This document shows positions 8,073 to 14,607 of a DNA stretch of 25,205 bases, in pieces. The notes under the pieces were generated by a model, which did no database searches, had not been told where the DNA came from, and saw only the letters and a list, made by a program, of their open reading frames with translations. The stretch comes from an uncultured bacterium (GTDB lineage Bacteria; Actinomycetota; Coriobacteriia; Coriobacteriales; Coriobacteriaceae). The stretch spans positions 1 to 25,205 of the forward strand of contig CAJMRD010000025.1 of NCBI GenBank assembly GCA_905215725.1, written 5' to 3'. A program made the translations under genes and the position numbers. Each line of letters starts with the position of its first letter. The stretch's first letter is position 1.

Positions 8073-9797
8073 CTACGAGCGCAGTGTAATTTTATCGCGC
8101 AACGATTTGAGATCTTCGGTGACGGTGCGGTCTTCCTGGATCATCTTCTGGACCTTTTTGTAGCTCGTGCTGACGGTCGAGTGGTTGCGGTTGCCAAATT
8201 CGGCGCCCACCGCCGTGGTCGTCATCTCGCACATCTCGATGGCCAGGTAGATGGCGATATGGCGTGCTTTCGCGATATTGGCGTTACGACGCGGGCCGAT
8301 GAGCTCCTCGTGCGTCACGCCGTACTGCTCTTCGATGACGGACTGGACCGTCTGAACGTTGATCTTTTTGGCCGATGTGTCGAAGTACTGGCTGGCGATG
8401 GCGTCGATATCGTCAAAGGTGAGCTCCCCGCCCTCGCGCTCGCGGTCGCCCGCCTCGCCGGCGCAGCGCTCGCAAAAGCTCTCGAGTTCGCGGATGTTGG
8501 TGCCCGAGACCTCGGCCATGTGTCTAAAGTGCTCGTCGGTCAGGTGTCCGCCGTCGCCCCCATAGGCCGCCAGCAGCGAGTCGTCGCCTGCCTCGGGAGC
8601 GGCGACGATGGTGTTCTCGTAATAGCGCTGCAAGATCTTGTATTTCATCTCGTAGCTGGGCTCTGCGACCAGGCAGAGCATGCCGGCGTTGAAGCGGCTG
8701 GTCAGACGCTCGTCCATGCTCAGGTCCTTGGGGGCGCGGTCTGCCGCGATGACGACCTTCTTGTTGTTGCGGATGAACTCGTCCATGAGCTGGAAAAAGT
8801 AGTCCACGCTCGCGCGCTTGCCGATGATGTTTTGAATGTCATCGATGATGAGCACGTCCACGCCGTGATACGCCTGCATGATGGGGGCGTTGCTCTTCTT
8901 TTGACGGTCGAACTCGGTCATCAGGTCGTCCAGATATGCCTGGGAGTTGGCATATTTGACCTTGATCTCGGGCGACTTCTCGGCGAGCTCGTTTTTGATG
9001 GCAAGCAGCAGGTGCGTCTTGCCCAGGCCCGATTTGCCGTAGATGAACAGTGATGTGCACGTGCCACGCTCGTCCGCGAGGGCGGCAAACTTGAGTGCCG
9101 AGCGATAGGCATGGCTGTTCTCGGGGCCGTAGACAAAGTTCTCAAAGGTAAATTTTGAGTTCGCGGCGAGCGGGGCTCCATCCGTATTCTGCTCGTCCGG
9201 CACAGTCGGCGCTGGTATGGGCGAAGCGGGGGTCGCAGCTTGCGTGGATTTAGTCGCCGCTCCGCCCTTCATCTGGTTCATCATGCGACGAAAATCGTCG
9301 GCCGAGAGCGTGTTCTTGATTGCAATGCCCGAATCCGCGCCCGCCGTTGCGTCGTGAGCGATGGGCATGTGCGTGACGGGTGCGCTCGTTGACGTCGCCG
9401 CAGCGGTTGGCAACGGCGCCATGGTTTCACGGGAAACATCGCTGTGCTGGTGCTCGATTGTCGGCACGTCGCCTGCGGAGGCCGGCGCCGCCGGGGAAGC
9501 GGCGGGAGCCGTGGCGGGCGCCGTCGTGGCAGCGGATTCCGCTGCGGCGCCTTGCGGTGCCACGACGTCGAGAGCAATCGGTGCAAAGGCGATTTCTTCC
9601 AGATAGGCCTCAATAGTCGGCTGATGCTTTTTGAGCTGCGCGATGGCAAAGCGCGAGGGGGCCTCGATCGTGAGCGTATCTTCGGTCAGGCTTATGGCGC
9701 GCGATTGCCCCAGCATGTTGATGAGGCGTGCATCTTGGCCGTCGCGCTGGCAAAAGGCGATGGCATCCCCCAGGATGATGCTTGCTTCCTCGTCCAC
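8073..9797 (-). CDS. dnaA: Chromosomal replication initiator DnaA
   Basis: The AAA+ initiator that binds oriC and opens the duplex. Domain I spans about 1-78. An Ala/Pro-rich linker follows to about 215 and makes the protein long (574 aa). The AAA+ domain starts at FTFENFVYGPENSHA, with Walker A GKSGLGKTH at 254-262, Walker B VLIIDD at 315-320 and RLTSRF at 364-369. Domain IV is C-terminal. Its contact residues differ from E. coli in a gap-free alignment: Asp433 is Asn538, Thr435 is Ser540, and Leu422-Pro423 are Thr527-Thr528, while Arg399 (Arg504) and His434 (His539) are kept. The start is GTG 9797 with GGGAGA upstream, 15 bases after the ATPase/winged-helix gene, so it is probably the second gene of that operon. 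Confidence 0.97.
   Translation of the reverse strand: MDEEASIILGDAIAFCQRDGQDARLINMLGQSRAISLTEDTLTIEAPSRFAIAQLKKHQPTIEAYLEEIAFAPIALDVVAPQGAAAESAATTAPATAPAASPAAPASAGDVPTIEHQHSDVSRETMAPLPTAAATSTSAPVTHMPIAHDATAGADSGIAIKNTLSADDFRRMMNQMKGGAATKSTQAATPASPIPAPTVPDEQNTDGAPLAANSKFTFENFVYGPENSHAYRSALKFAALADERGTCTSLFIYGKSGLGKTHLLLAIKNELAEKSPEIKVKYANSQAYLDDLMTEFDRQKKSNAPIMQAYHGVDVLIIDDIQNIIGKRASVDYFFQLMDEFIRNNKKVVIAADRAPKDLSMDERLTSRFNAGMLCLVAEPSYEMKYKILQRYYENTIVAAPEAGDDSLLAAYGGDGGHLTDEHFRHMAEVSGTNIRELESFCERCAGEAGDREREGGELTFDDIDAIASQYFDTSAKKINVQTVQSVIEEQYGVTHEELIGPRRNANIAKARHIAIYLAIEMCEMTTTAVGAEFGNRNHSTVSTSYKKVQKMIQEDRTVTEDLKSLRDKITLRS
9423..9438. other. parS-like 16-mer inside dnaA
   Basis: GGTTTCACGGGAAACA differs from the parS consensus TGTTTCACGTGAAACA at two positions. 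It lies in the DnaA linker, where it encodes DVSRET on the minus strand. It could be a weak ParB site or chance; three perfect sites lie about 5 kb away. Confidence 0.35.
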
Positions 9798-9812
9798 TGT
9801 CTCTCCCGTTCT

Positions 9813-11165
9813 TTAGCTCTGAGCTCGCACGCGAGCGGCGCCGAGTTCGGTCAGATGGTATTTCTGGCCATGCTTGATGACCAAGCCGGCCTGCGCCAAG
9901 TCATTGAGCGTGCGTGACCAAGTGGGGGCCGAGTTTCCAAACGCCCTCGCAAGATCGGTTGCACCGCACGCTTGATTTTGCGCCAGATAGCCCAGCGCGG
10001 CGTTGCCGCGATCGCTTACGAACACGTCCGGTTGTGGCTGCGCATACTGATTTGCTGCATTAGGATACATCATTTGAGCTGCTGGTTGTTGAGAACTCTG
10101 CATCGGCGGCATTTGCTGTTGAAAACTTTGAGGCCACTGTTGGTAAGGCTGCAGAGGCATCTGTTGGGCCCAGGGGTTGTACTGCTGCTGCGGCATCTGC
10201 TGGTACGGCTGCTGATATCCCTGCTGGTACTGCTGCGGGAACTGCTGGCCATACCCCAGTGGCGGCATCTGCTGATATGGATATCCCTGTTGGTACGGCT
10301 GATAGCCCATTTGCTGGCCACCCGGCGCCCCCGTCGCCTGCTGCATTGCTGCTGCATCCTGATCAGCCAGCGGCATGGCCTCTGGCATGTTTGGCGGCAT
10401 CGACATAGATGCCGCCTGGGGTTCTTGTGTGGGAAGCATTCCGGGCTGCTGCATCTGTCCCACGGGGGGCTGCATCTGCTGCGTTGCCACGGGCTGCTGC
10501 GCAAAAGCTCCCGGCAGGGGATATGTGGGCTGCTCCGTCTCGGGCCGCACGGCAGCGCCGCGTCCGCCGGCACGCTCGATTTCCTGCACGCGTTTAGGGT
10601 TCAGGCTTACCGTAACCACGGTGCCGTTGCCCATGTTGTCCTCGATGGATACGGCACCGCCGGCGTTTTCCAAATACTCCTGCACCATGGGAAACCCTGC
10701 TCCGGTTCCACGGATATAGCGCTTCATCTTGCTGTTTGCGCTGGTAACGCCAAAGTCGAAAGCACGTTCCTTGTCGTCGATGCCGGGTCCTTGGTCAGCA
10801 AAGCGGATGGTGTCCCCGCCGTCCAGAATCGAGATGATGGGCTCGGCAAAGTGTGCGTGGATAAAGTTTTCGACAATCTCGCGGATGACCATGAGCGAGA
10901 TATGGCCACCTTGTTCTTTCATGCACTGGTAGACGGTGTTGGTCGTCTCTTCCAAATACGTGCGGACATCTTGCGGATCAATGACGATCACCCGCGGTGT
11001 CGACAGCATGTCGTCATAGACGGCGATGCGCGCGGCGTACATGGCTTTTGGCGCCTGCGTGGTCGTCTGCTCGCCTTCCGCACGCTCTTCGCGCACGCCG
11101 GTGATGTGCTCGTTGTCGGGTGCCGGGTCTCCGGAATCGACCATGGTGTAAAAGTCGTCAGACAT
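9813..11165 (-). CDS. GHKL ATPase / Q-P-Y-rich linker / winged-helix protein upstream of dnaA
   Basis: I do not recognise a named gene. The 450-aa protein has a histidine-kinase-like (GHKL) ATPase fold at about 85-190: an N-box in IREIVENFIHAHF (Glu96, Asn100), DQGPGI at 124-129, GTGAGF at 153-158, and GNGTVVTVSL at 179-188. It has no phospho-acceptor His domain, receiver or membrane segment, so it is not an ordinary sensor kinase; SpoIIAB-like anti-sigma or GyrB/Hsp90-like ATPases are closer in kind. Residues 200-380 are a low-complexity Gln/Pro/Met/Tyr linker. Residues 383-450 look like a MarR-type winged helix (GATDLARAFGNSAPTWSRTL, then HLTELGAARV). ATG 11165 is the first start and its ribosome site is weak. 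It ends 15 bases before dnaA on the same strand. A role in controlling dnaA or the origin is inference. Confidence 0.8.
   Translation of the reverse strand: MSDDFYTMVDSGDPAPDNEHITGVREERAEGEQTTTQAPKAMYAARIAVYDDMLSTPRVIVIDPQDVRTYLEETTNTVYQCMKEQGGHISLMVIREIVENFIHAHFAEPIISILDGGDTIRFADQGPGIDDKERAFDFGVTSANSKMKRYIRGTGAGFPMVQEYLENAGGAVSIEDNMGNGTVVTVSLNPKRVQEIERAGGRGAAVRPETEQPTYPLPGAFAQQPVATQQMQPPVGQMQQPGMLPTQEPQAASMSMPPNMPEAMPLADQDAAAMQQATGAPGGQQMGYQPYQQGYPYQQMPPLGYGQQFPQQYQQGYQQPYQQMPQQQYNPWAQQMPLQPYQQWPQSFQQQMPPMQSSQQPAAQMMYPNAANQYAQPQPDVFVSDRGNAALGYLAQNQACGATDLARAFGNSAPTWSRTLNDLAQAGLVIKHGQKYHLTELGAARVRAQS
10071..10313 (-). repeat. Low-complexity Q/P/Y/M-coding tract
   Basis: Codons for residues 285-365 of the ATPase/winged-helix protein repeat short units such as PYQQ, YQQGY and QQMPP. 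In DNA this appears as many CTG-rich direct repeats on the plus strand. Such tracts change length easily by slippage. The encoded segment resembles intrinsically disordered, prion-like sequence. Confidence 0.75.
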
Positions 11166-11238
11166 GCCGCTCGCAATCTTTCAAAAGGTTTCGAACAAAT
11201 AGTAGCTCACCGTGCAACGTTTCTCATCTTTCGACAAC

Positions 11239-11311
11239 TTTTCAAAACTTGTTGAAAACTTTGGAAAACGGGTGAAAAGTTCTCAACATTGCCAACATGA
11301 CCTGTTGAAAA
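11239..11311. other. oriC: Origin region B: TGTTGAAAA cluster upstream of rpmH
   Basis: The 345-base gene-free stretch 11166-11510 holds two exact TGTTGAAAA 9-mers (11250-11258 and 11303-11311), TTCTCAACA at 11280-11288 and TTTTCAAAA at 11239-11247, each of the latter one change from TTTTCAACA. The exact 9-mer recurs in the dnaA-dnaN spacer (8049-8057). A 19-base segment is shared almost entirely (17 of 19) between 11229-11247 and 8039-8057. The location between divergent gene blocks and the recurrence suggest DnaA binding, making a bipartite origin around dnaA. The rest of the stretch contains the rpmH promoter and leader. Confidence 0.6.
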
Positions 11312-11408
11312 CTCGATGAAATATCGTGAAAGGTTGCCATGAGGCGCAAATTTCGGTTGTGCTTATGGGGGAACCGTGTGAACTGCGCAACCTTTTACCT
11401 TTGATTTC

Positions 11409-11438
11409 TTGACATTTGAACATTGATTTCCCTACAAT
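11409..11438 (+). promoter_or_regulatory. Consensus sigma-70-type promoter of rpmH
   Basis: A perfect -35 TTGACA (11409-11414) and a -10 TACAAT (11433-11438) are separated by 18 bp. Transcription should start near 11445, about 65 bases before rpmH. It likely drives rpmH-rnpA-yidD-yidC-jag, as the next clear terminator is after jag. Confidence 0.85.
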
Positions 11439-11464
11439 CTTCAAGCTCACGTGTCTATATCTGC

Positions 11465-11482
11465 GTCCGCGTCCCCGCGGAC
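11465..11482 (+). promoter_or_regulatory. Hairpin in the rpmH leader
   Basis: GTCCGCG (11465-11471) pairs with CGCGGAC (11476-11482) around TCCC. It lies in the short 5' leader just before the AGGAGG ribosome site at 11497-11502. It may stabilise the transcript end or set translation; there is no T-tract, so it is not a terminator. Confidence 0.45.
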
Positions 11483-11510
11483 ACTCGAAATGCAGCAGGA
11501 GGAACTTAAG

Positions 11511-11645
11511 ATGAAGCGTACGTATCAGCCTAATAAGCGTAAGCGTGCCAAGACCCATGGCTTCCGTGCCCGTATGGCCACTAAGGGTGGTCGTGCCGTG
11601 CTCGCCCGTCGTCGCGCCAAGGGCCGCAAGCGTCTCACTGTCTAG
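11511..11645 (+). CDS. rpmH: Ribosomal protein bL34
   Basis: A 44-residue, strongly basic large-subunit ribosomal protein beginning MKRTYQPNKRKRAKTHGF and containing RMATKGGRAVLARRRAKGRKRL, the family signature at family length. The frame stays open upstream to 11451, but AGGAGG at 11497-11502 lies eight bases before ATG 11511 and fixes the start. It is first in the block with rnpA, a near-universal arrangement next to oriC. Confidence 0.98.
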   Translation: MKRTYQPNKRKRAKTHGFRARMATKGGRAVLARRRAKGRKRLTV

Positions 11646-11665
11646 CAGCGATACACACATCTCGC

Positions 11666-12004
11666 ATGAAGACTATTAAGTCTCGGCAAGATTTCGAGCA
11701 TGTGTTCAGTCAGGGGCGTCGTTTCAATCACCCTCTGATTCGAATGACCATATGTGAATCGGTTGGCGAAGGCGACTCCGGAAGGGTCGCCTTCGTTGGT
11801 GCTAAACGGCTCGGTTGTGCCGTCGTGCGCAACCGTTCTAAGCGTGTGATGCGCGAGGCCGCCCGCAGCTGTGGATTTCCCGTTGCGGGTTATGACATCA
11901 TCTTGTTCGCAACTCCCAAGACGAGGGTTTCCTCGCCGCAGGAGATGGACAAGGCATTGCGTTCGCTTGTGAAACGCGCCGGCGTTGCCGGGGAGGAGCG
12001 ATGA
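11666..12004 (+). CDS. rnpA: RNase P protein component
   Basis: The protein cofactor of RNase P, which binds the RNA subunit and the 5' leader of pre-tRNA. It has 112 aa, the normal size, with the conserved basic helix GAKRLGCAVVRNRSKRVMRE (RNR motif). ATG 11666 lies 20 bases after the rpmH stop without a clear ribosome site, so coupling to rpmH is likely. Its stop overlaps the yidD start as ATGA. A 10-bp perfect inverted repeat (11767-11776 with 11786-11795) lies in the coding region. Confidence 0.95.
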   Translation: MKTIKSRQDFEHVFSQGRRFNHPLIRMTICESVGEGDSGRVAFVGAKRLGCAVVRNRSKRVMREAARSCGFPVAGYDIILFATPKTRVSSPQEMDKALRSLVKRAGVAGEER

Positions 12005-12225
12005 GCAATCACGTTTTGCGACGTGTTGCCATCGCTCCTATTCGCATATATCAACAGGTTATTTCGCCCCTATTGCCTGACGCCTGCATTTATTACCCAA
12101 CGTGCTCGCAATACGCCGTCCAGGCGATTGAGAAGTACGGTGTTTTGAGAGGCTGCTGGCTTGCCGTGAGGCGCATCGCTCGCTGCAATCCCCTGCACGT
12201 CGGCGGTTATGACCCTGTGCCCTAG
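12001..12225 (+). CDS. yidD: Membrane protein insertion efficiency factor YidD
   Basis: A 74-aa membrane-associated protein that aids YidC/Sec insertion. It shows the full family pattern: IRIYQQVISPLLPDACIYYP, then TCSQYAVQAIEKYG, then RIARCNPLHVGGYDPVP, with three conserved Cys. ATG 12001 overlaps the rnpA stop by four bases, and yidC follows 29 bases later, the standard order. Confidence 0.95.
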   Translation: MSNHVLRRVAIAPIRIYQQVISPLLPDACIYYPTCSQYAVQAIEKYGVLRGCWLAVRRIARCNPLHVGGYDPVP

Positions 12226-12254
12226 CGGGCACTCGCTATCGGAGGAAAACTTAC

Positions 12255-13025
12255 ATGTGGGATTGGATCGTTAACATCCTTTTCGAGCTGCTCAAGCTCA
12301 TCCAGACCTTTGCGGTCGACTGGGGCCTGTCCATCATCATCCTGGTGGTCATCATCCGTCTGCTGCTGACGCCGCTTATGCTCAAGTCGACCAAGTCGAC
12401 GGCTCGCATGCAGGTGCTGCAGCCCAAGATGCTCGAGATCCAGGAGCGCTATGCCGACGATCCTCAGCGTCAGGCCGAGGAGATGCAGAAGTTCTACAGC
12501 GAGAACAAGTTCAACCCCATGGCTGGTTGTTTGCCGCTGTTGATCCAGATGCCTATCCTGTTCGCCCTGTTTACATTGCTGCGCAACCTGCCGCAGTACT
12601 TTAACGACGGCACGTTCTCGTTCTTCAACATCCTGCCCGACCTGACCACCACGCCGAGCGCTTCCTTTGCCGATGGCTTTATGGTTGCACTGCCTGCGCT
12701 GGTTTGCCTGATTCTGTTCGCCGTCCTGACCCTGATTCCGCAGCTCTATATGTCGCGCAACCAGACCGGCCAGCAGGCTCAGAGCATGCGTATGATGGCC
12801 GTTGTCATGACGGTCATGATGCTTTGGATGGGCTGGAGCCTTCCCGTTGGTGTTCTGCTGTACTACGACGTCTCGTCTGCTTGGCAGGTTATCCAGCAGA
12901 TTTTTGTGACGCAGAAGGTCATCGACAAGGCGAAGGCCGATGAGGAGGAGCGTCTTAAGAAGGCTCCGCTGCAGGTTGAGGTCACTCGTCGCGAGAAGAA
13001 GCCGCGCCCGCACAAGAAGAAGTAG
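12255..13025 (+). CDS. yidC: Membrane protein insertase YidC/Oxa1
   Basis: Inserts membrane proteins alone or with SecYEG. The 256-aa protein has the five-helix Oxa1 core. TM1 (about 22-42) contains Arg35 in VVIIRLLLTPL, matching the essential groove arginine (Arg73 of B. subtilis SpoIIIJ). A cytoplasmic hairpin with KMLEIQERYADDPQRQAEEM follows at about 58-78, then NPMAGCLPLLIQMPILFALF, two further hydrophobic stretches, and a Lys/Arg-rich tail that can touch the ribosome. There is no lipoprotein signal. GGAGG at 12241-12245 precedes ATG 12255. It lies between yidD and jag in the rpmH block. Confidence 0.96.
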   Translation: MWDWIVNILFELLKLIQTFAVDWGLSIIILVVIIRLLLTPLMLKSTKSTARMQVLQPKMLEIQERYADDPQRQAEEMQKFYSENKFNPMAGCLPLLIQMPILFALFTLLRNLPQYFNDGTFSFFNILPDLTTTPSASFADGFMVALPALVCLILFAVLTLIPQLYMSRNQTGQQAQSMRMMAVVMTVMMLWMGWSLPVGVLLYYDVSSAWQVIQQIFVTQKVIDKAKADEEERLKKAPLQVEVTRREKKPRPHKKK

Positions 13026-13042
13026 TGGGATATCAATCTTAT

Positions 13043-13054
13043 TTAGGTACCTAA
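13043..13054. repeat. 12-bp palindrome TTAGGTACCTAA, copy 1
   Basis: A perfect palindrome in the 44-base yidC-jag spacer. The same 12-mer plus the following C recurs at 16547-16559 just after the small gene behind parB. It may be an operator for an unknown regulator or a boundary repeat. Confidence 0.5.
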
Positions 13055-13069
13055 CTTTTGGAGTACGTT

Positions 13070-13639
13070 ATGTCTGAAGAGATCATCGAGGATATGCTTG
13101 AGGAGGTTGCCCCGCAGGTCGCGGGCGATTATCCCGAGATTGCACAGCGCTACAAGGCTGGTGAAGAGCTGACCGATGAGGAGCTCGACACCATTGCCGA
13201 TGTTGCGATTTCCATCCTGCGTTCCATCCTTTCGCACTTCGATGCCGCCAACTCTCCTATCGATGAGTATGAGGGCGACGAGGGTGAGCTGATTTTGGAT
13301 GTAACGGCTCCCGACCTTGCTGTTCTCATTGGCCGTCATGGTCGCACTCTTGATGCTCTTCAGGTTATGTTCTCTTTGCTGGTGAGCCGCAAGCTTGGCT
13401 TTAGGTATCCGGTTGTAGTGGACGTCGAGGGATACAAGAGTCGCCGTCAGGATAAGGTCGCCTCCATGGCTCAGTCTGCTGCCGAGCGTGCCATCCGCAC
13501 TCATAAGAGTGTTTCGCTTCCGCCCATGAATGCCTACGAGCGCCGACTGGTTCACATTGCACTTCGTGGCAACGATGCAGTCGATACTCATTCTGAGGGT
13601 TCTGACCCTGATCGCCATGTGGTGATTGTTGCTCGATAA
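13070..13639 (+). CDS. jag: Jag/KhpB-type KH-R3H RNA-binding protein
   Basis: An RNA-binding protein of the Jag/KhpB family, in its usual place after yidC. The KH-II domain has the GxxG-type loop LIGRHGRTLDALQ (Gly88-Gly91). The R3H domain has Arg158-x3-His162 in YERRLVHIALRG. From ATG 13070 (GGAG six bases upstream) it is 189 aa; the frame is open to TTG 13058 but without a site. The usual N-terminal Jag_N domain is not evident: residues 1-60 are acidic and helical instead. A strong terminator follows. Confidence 0.92.
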   Translation: MSEEIIEDMLEEVAPQVAGDYPEIAQRYKAGEELTDEELDTIADVAISILRSILSHFDAANSPIDEYEGDEGELILDVTAPDLAVLIGRHGRTLDALQVMFSLLVSRKLGFRYPVVVDVEGYKSRRQDKVASMAQSAAERAIRTHKSVSLPPMNAYERRLVHIALRGNDAVDTHSEGSDPDRHVVIVAR

Positions 13640-13659
13640 TCTACTCGAGCTTATGCTAG

Positions 13660-13689
13660 GGGGACGTGGTTTCCACGTCCCCTTTTTTT
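13660..13689 (+). terminator. Terminator after jag
   Basis: GGGGACGTGG (13660-13669) pairs with CCACGTCCCC (13673-13682) around a TTT loop and is followed by seven T residues (13683-13689). It ends the rpmH-jag transcript just 46 bases before the chosen rsmG start. Confidence 0.93.
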
Positions 13690-13735
13690 GTCAAAAGTTC
13701 TCGATACGCTGATTTTTGTCAGAAAGGAGCTTCTG

Positions 13736-14473
13736 TTGTTTGTACTTACCGATCAGCAGGCTGACGAGATGTTGAGTCGCCTAACTTCCTATTGCAAAGA
13801 ATATTCCTTGAGCGTAACTGATATTGAGCTGAGGAAATGTATCCAGCATTTGGATTTGGTTCTAGAAACAAATAAGACAACCAATCTCACCCGTATTCTT
13901 AACGTAGAAGATGCTGCCGTACTTCATGTCCTCGACTCACTTGTTTTGCTCCACTATATCAATAAGGCTCCTGAGGGAGCTTTGCTCGATATGGGAACAG
14001 GTGCGGGCTTCCCTGGTATTCCGTTAACCATAACCACGCATCGTAAAGCTACTTATATTGACTCCGTTGGCAAGAAGGTTGATGCGGTTAATTCCTTTGT
14101 CCATGCTCTTGGACTGAAACATGCTCATGCGGTTCATGATCGTCTTGAAGAATATGCTCAAAGCCATAAGAAGCAGTTCTCCGTTGTAACCGCCCGCGCA
14201 CTGGCCCCTCTACCGATTCTTGTTGAGTATGCGGCTCCGTACCTCAAGGATGGAGGGCTATTTGTTATCACCAAGGGCAATCCTTCGGATGAGGAGCTTG
14301 CTTCCGGCATGTCAGCAGCTAAGATTTGCGGCTTCACTTTGCTTCTGAATGACGCAATTGATTTGCCTGAGGACTTGGGTCACAGGGAGTTCATTGTTCT
14401 TAAGAAGAGTCATTCAGCATCCGTTTCATTGCCTCGTGCAAATGGCATTGCAAAGAAGAATCCGCTTGCCTAG
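13736..14473 (+). CDS. rsmG: 16S rRNA (guanine-N7) methyltransferase RsmG
   Basis: Uses S-adenosylmethionine to methylate N7 of G527 (E. coli numbering) in 16S rRNA; formerly GidB. The SAM-binding motif LLDMGTGAGFPGIPL is at about 83-97, NKTTNLTRI precedes it, and VTARALAPLPILVEY is the later family motif. The frame is open from TTG 13688, but that codon lies in the jag terminator T-tract. AAAGGAG at 13723-13729 points to TTG 13736 (245 aa, family length). No convincing promoter was found between terminator and start, so read-through may feed it. It is more AT-rich than jag. The three parS sites follow. Confidence 0.93.
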   Translation: MFVLTDQQADEMLSRLTSYCKEYSLSVTDIELRKCIQHLDLVLETNKTTNLTRILNVEDAAVLHVLDSLVLLHYINKAPEGALLDMGTGAGFPGIPLTITTHRKATYIDSVGKKVDAVNSFVHALGLKHAHAVHDRLEEYAQSHKKQFSVVTARALAPLPILVEYAAPYLKDGGLFVITKGNPSDEELASGMSAAKICGFTLLLNDAIDLPEDLGHREFIVLKKSHSASVSLPRANGIAKKNPLA

Positions 14474-14474
14474 A

Positions 14475-14490
14475 TGTTTCACGTGAAACA
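14475..14490. other. parS: parS site 1 (perfect)
   Basis: An exact TGTTTCACGTGAAACA palindrome, the ParB/Spo0J binding consensus, one base after the rsmG stop. Confidence 0.97.
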
Positions 14491-14513
14491 TAATGGATAC
14501 TAACAGCTTGCAG

Positions 14514-14529
14514 TGTTTCACGTGAAACA
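14514..14529. other. parS: parS site 2 (perfect)
   Basis: A second exact copy of the 16-mer, exactly 39 bp from site 1. Confidence 0.97.
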
Positions 14530-14552
14530 TAGCAGTTGCTATTGATTCGGAA

Positions 14553-14568
14553 TGTTTCACGTGAAACA
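14553..14568. other. parS: parS site 3 (perfect)
   Basis: A third exact copy, again exactly 39 bp from site 2 and 40 bases before parA. ParB bound here could also repress parA-parB. Confidence 0.97.
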
Positions 14569-14607
14569 TCCTCCGTTTGACAGCTTTAATACACACCAGG
14601 AGGGACC

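Noticed and set aside
10856..10864. TTATCCACG-like DnaA box (CGTGGATAA)
   Set aside because: It is inside the ATPase coding sequence, single, and one base off the consensus; chance is the simplest view.
9972..11255. 427-aa plus-strand frame opposite the ATPase gene
   Set aside because: Its Leu/Arg/His-rich sequence is the complement of Gln/Pro codons; the minus-strand protein has clear GHKL motifs.
11451..11510. 20-residue N-terminal extension of L34
   Set aside because: The AGGAGG site lies within it and the family starts at MKRTYQP.
11283..11660. 125-aa minus-strand frame over the origin spacer and rpmH
   Set aside because: It covers the rpmH coding sequence and its consensus promoter, and has no start signal or similarity.
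14577..14590. TTGACA before parA as a -35 box
   Set aside because: At normal spacing the -10 would fall on the ribosome site of parA; no suitable -10 was found.
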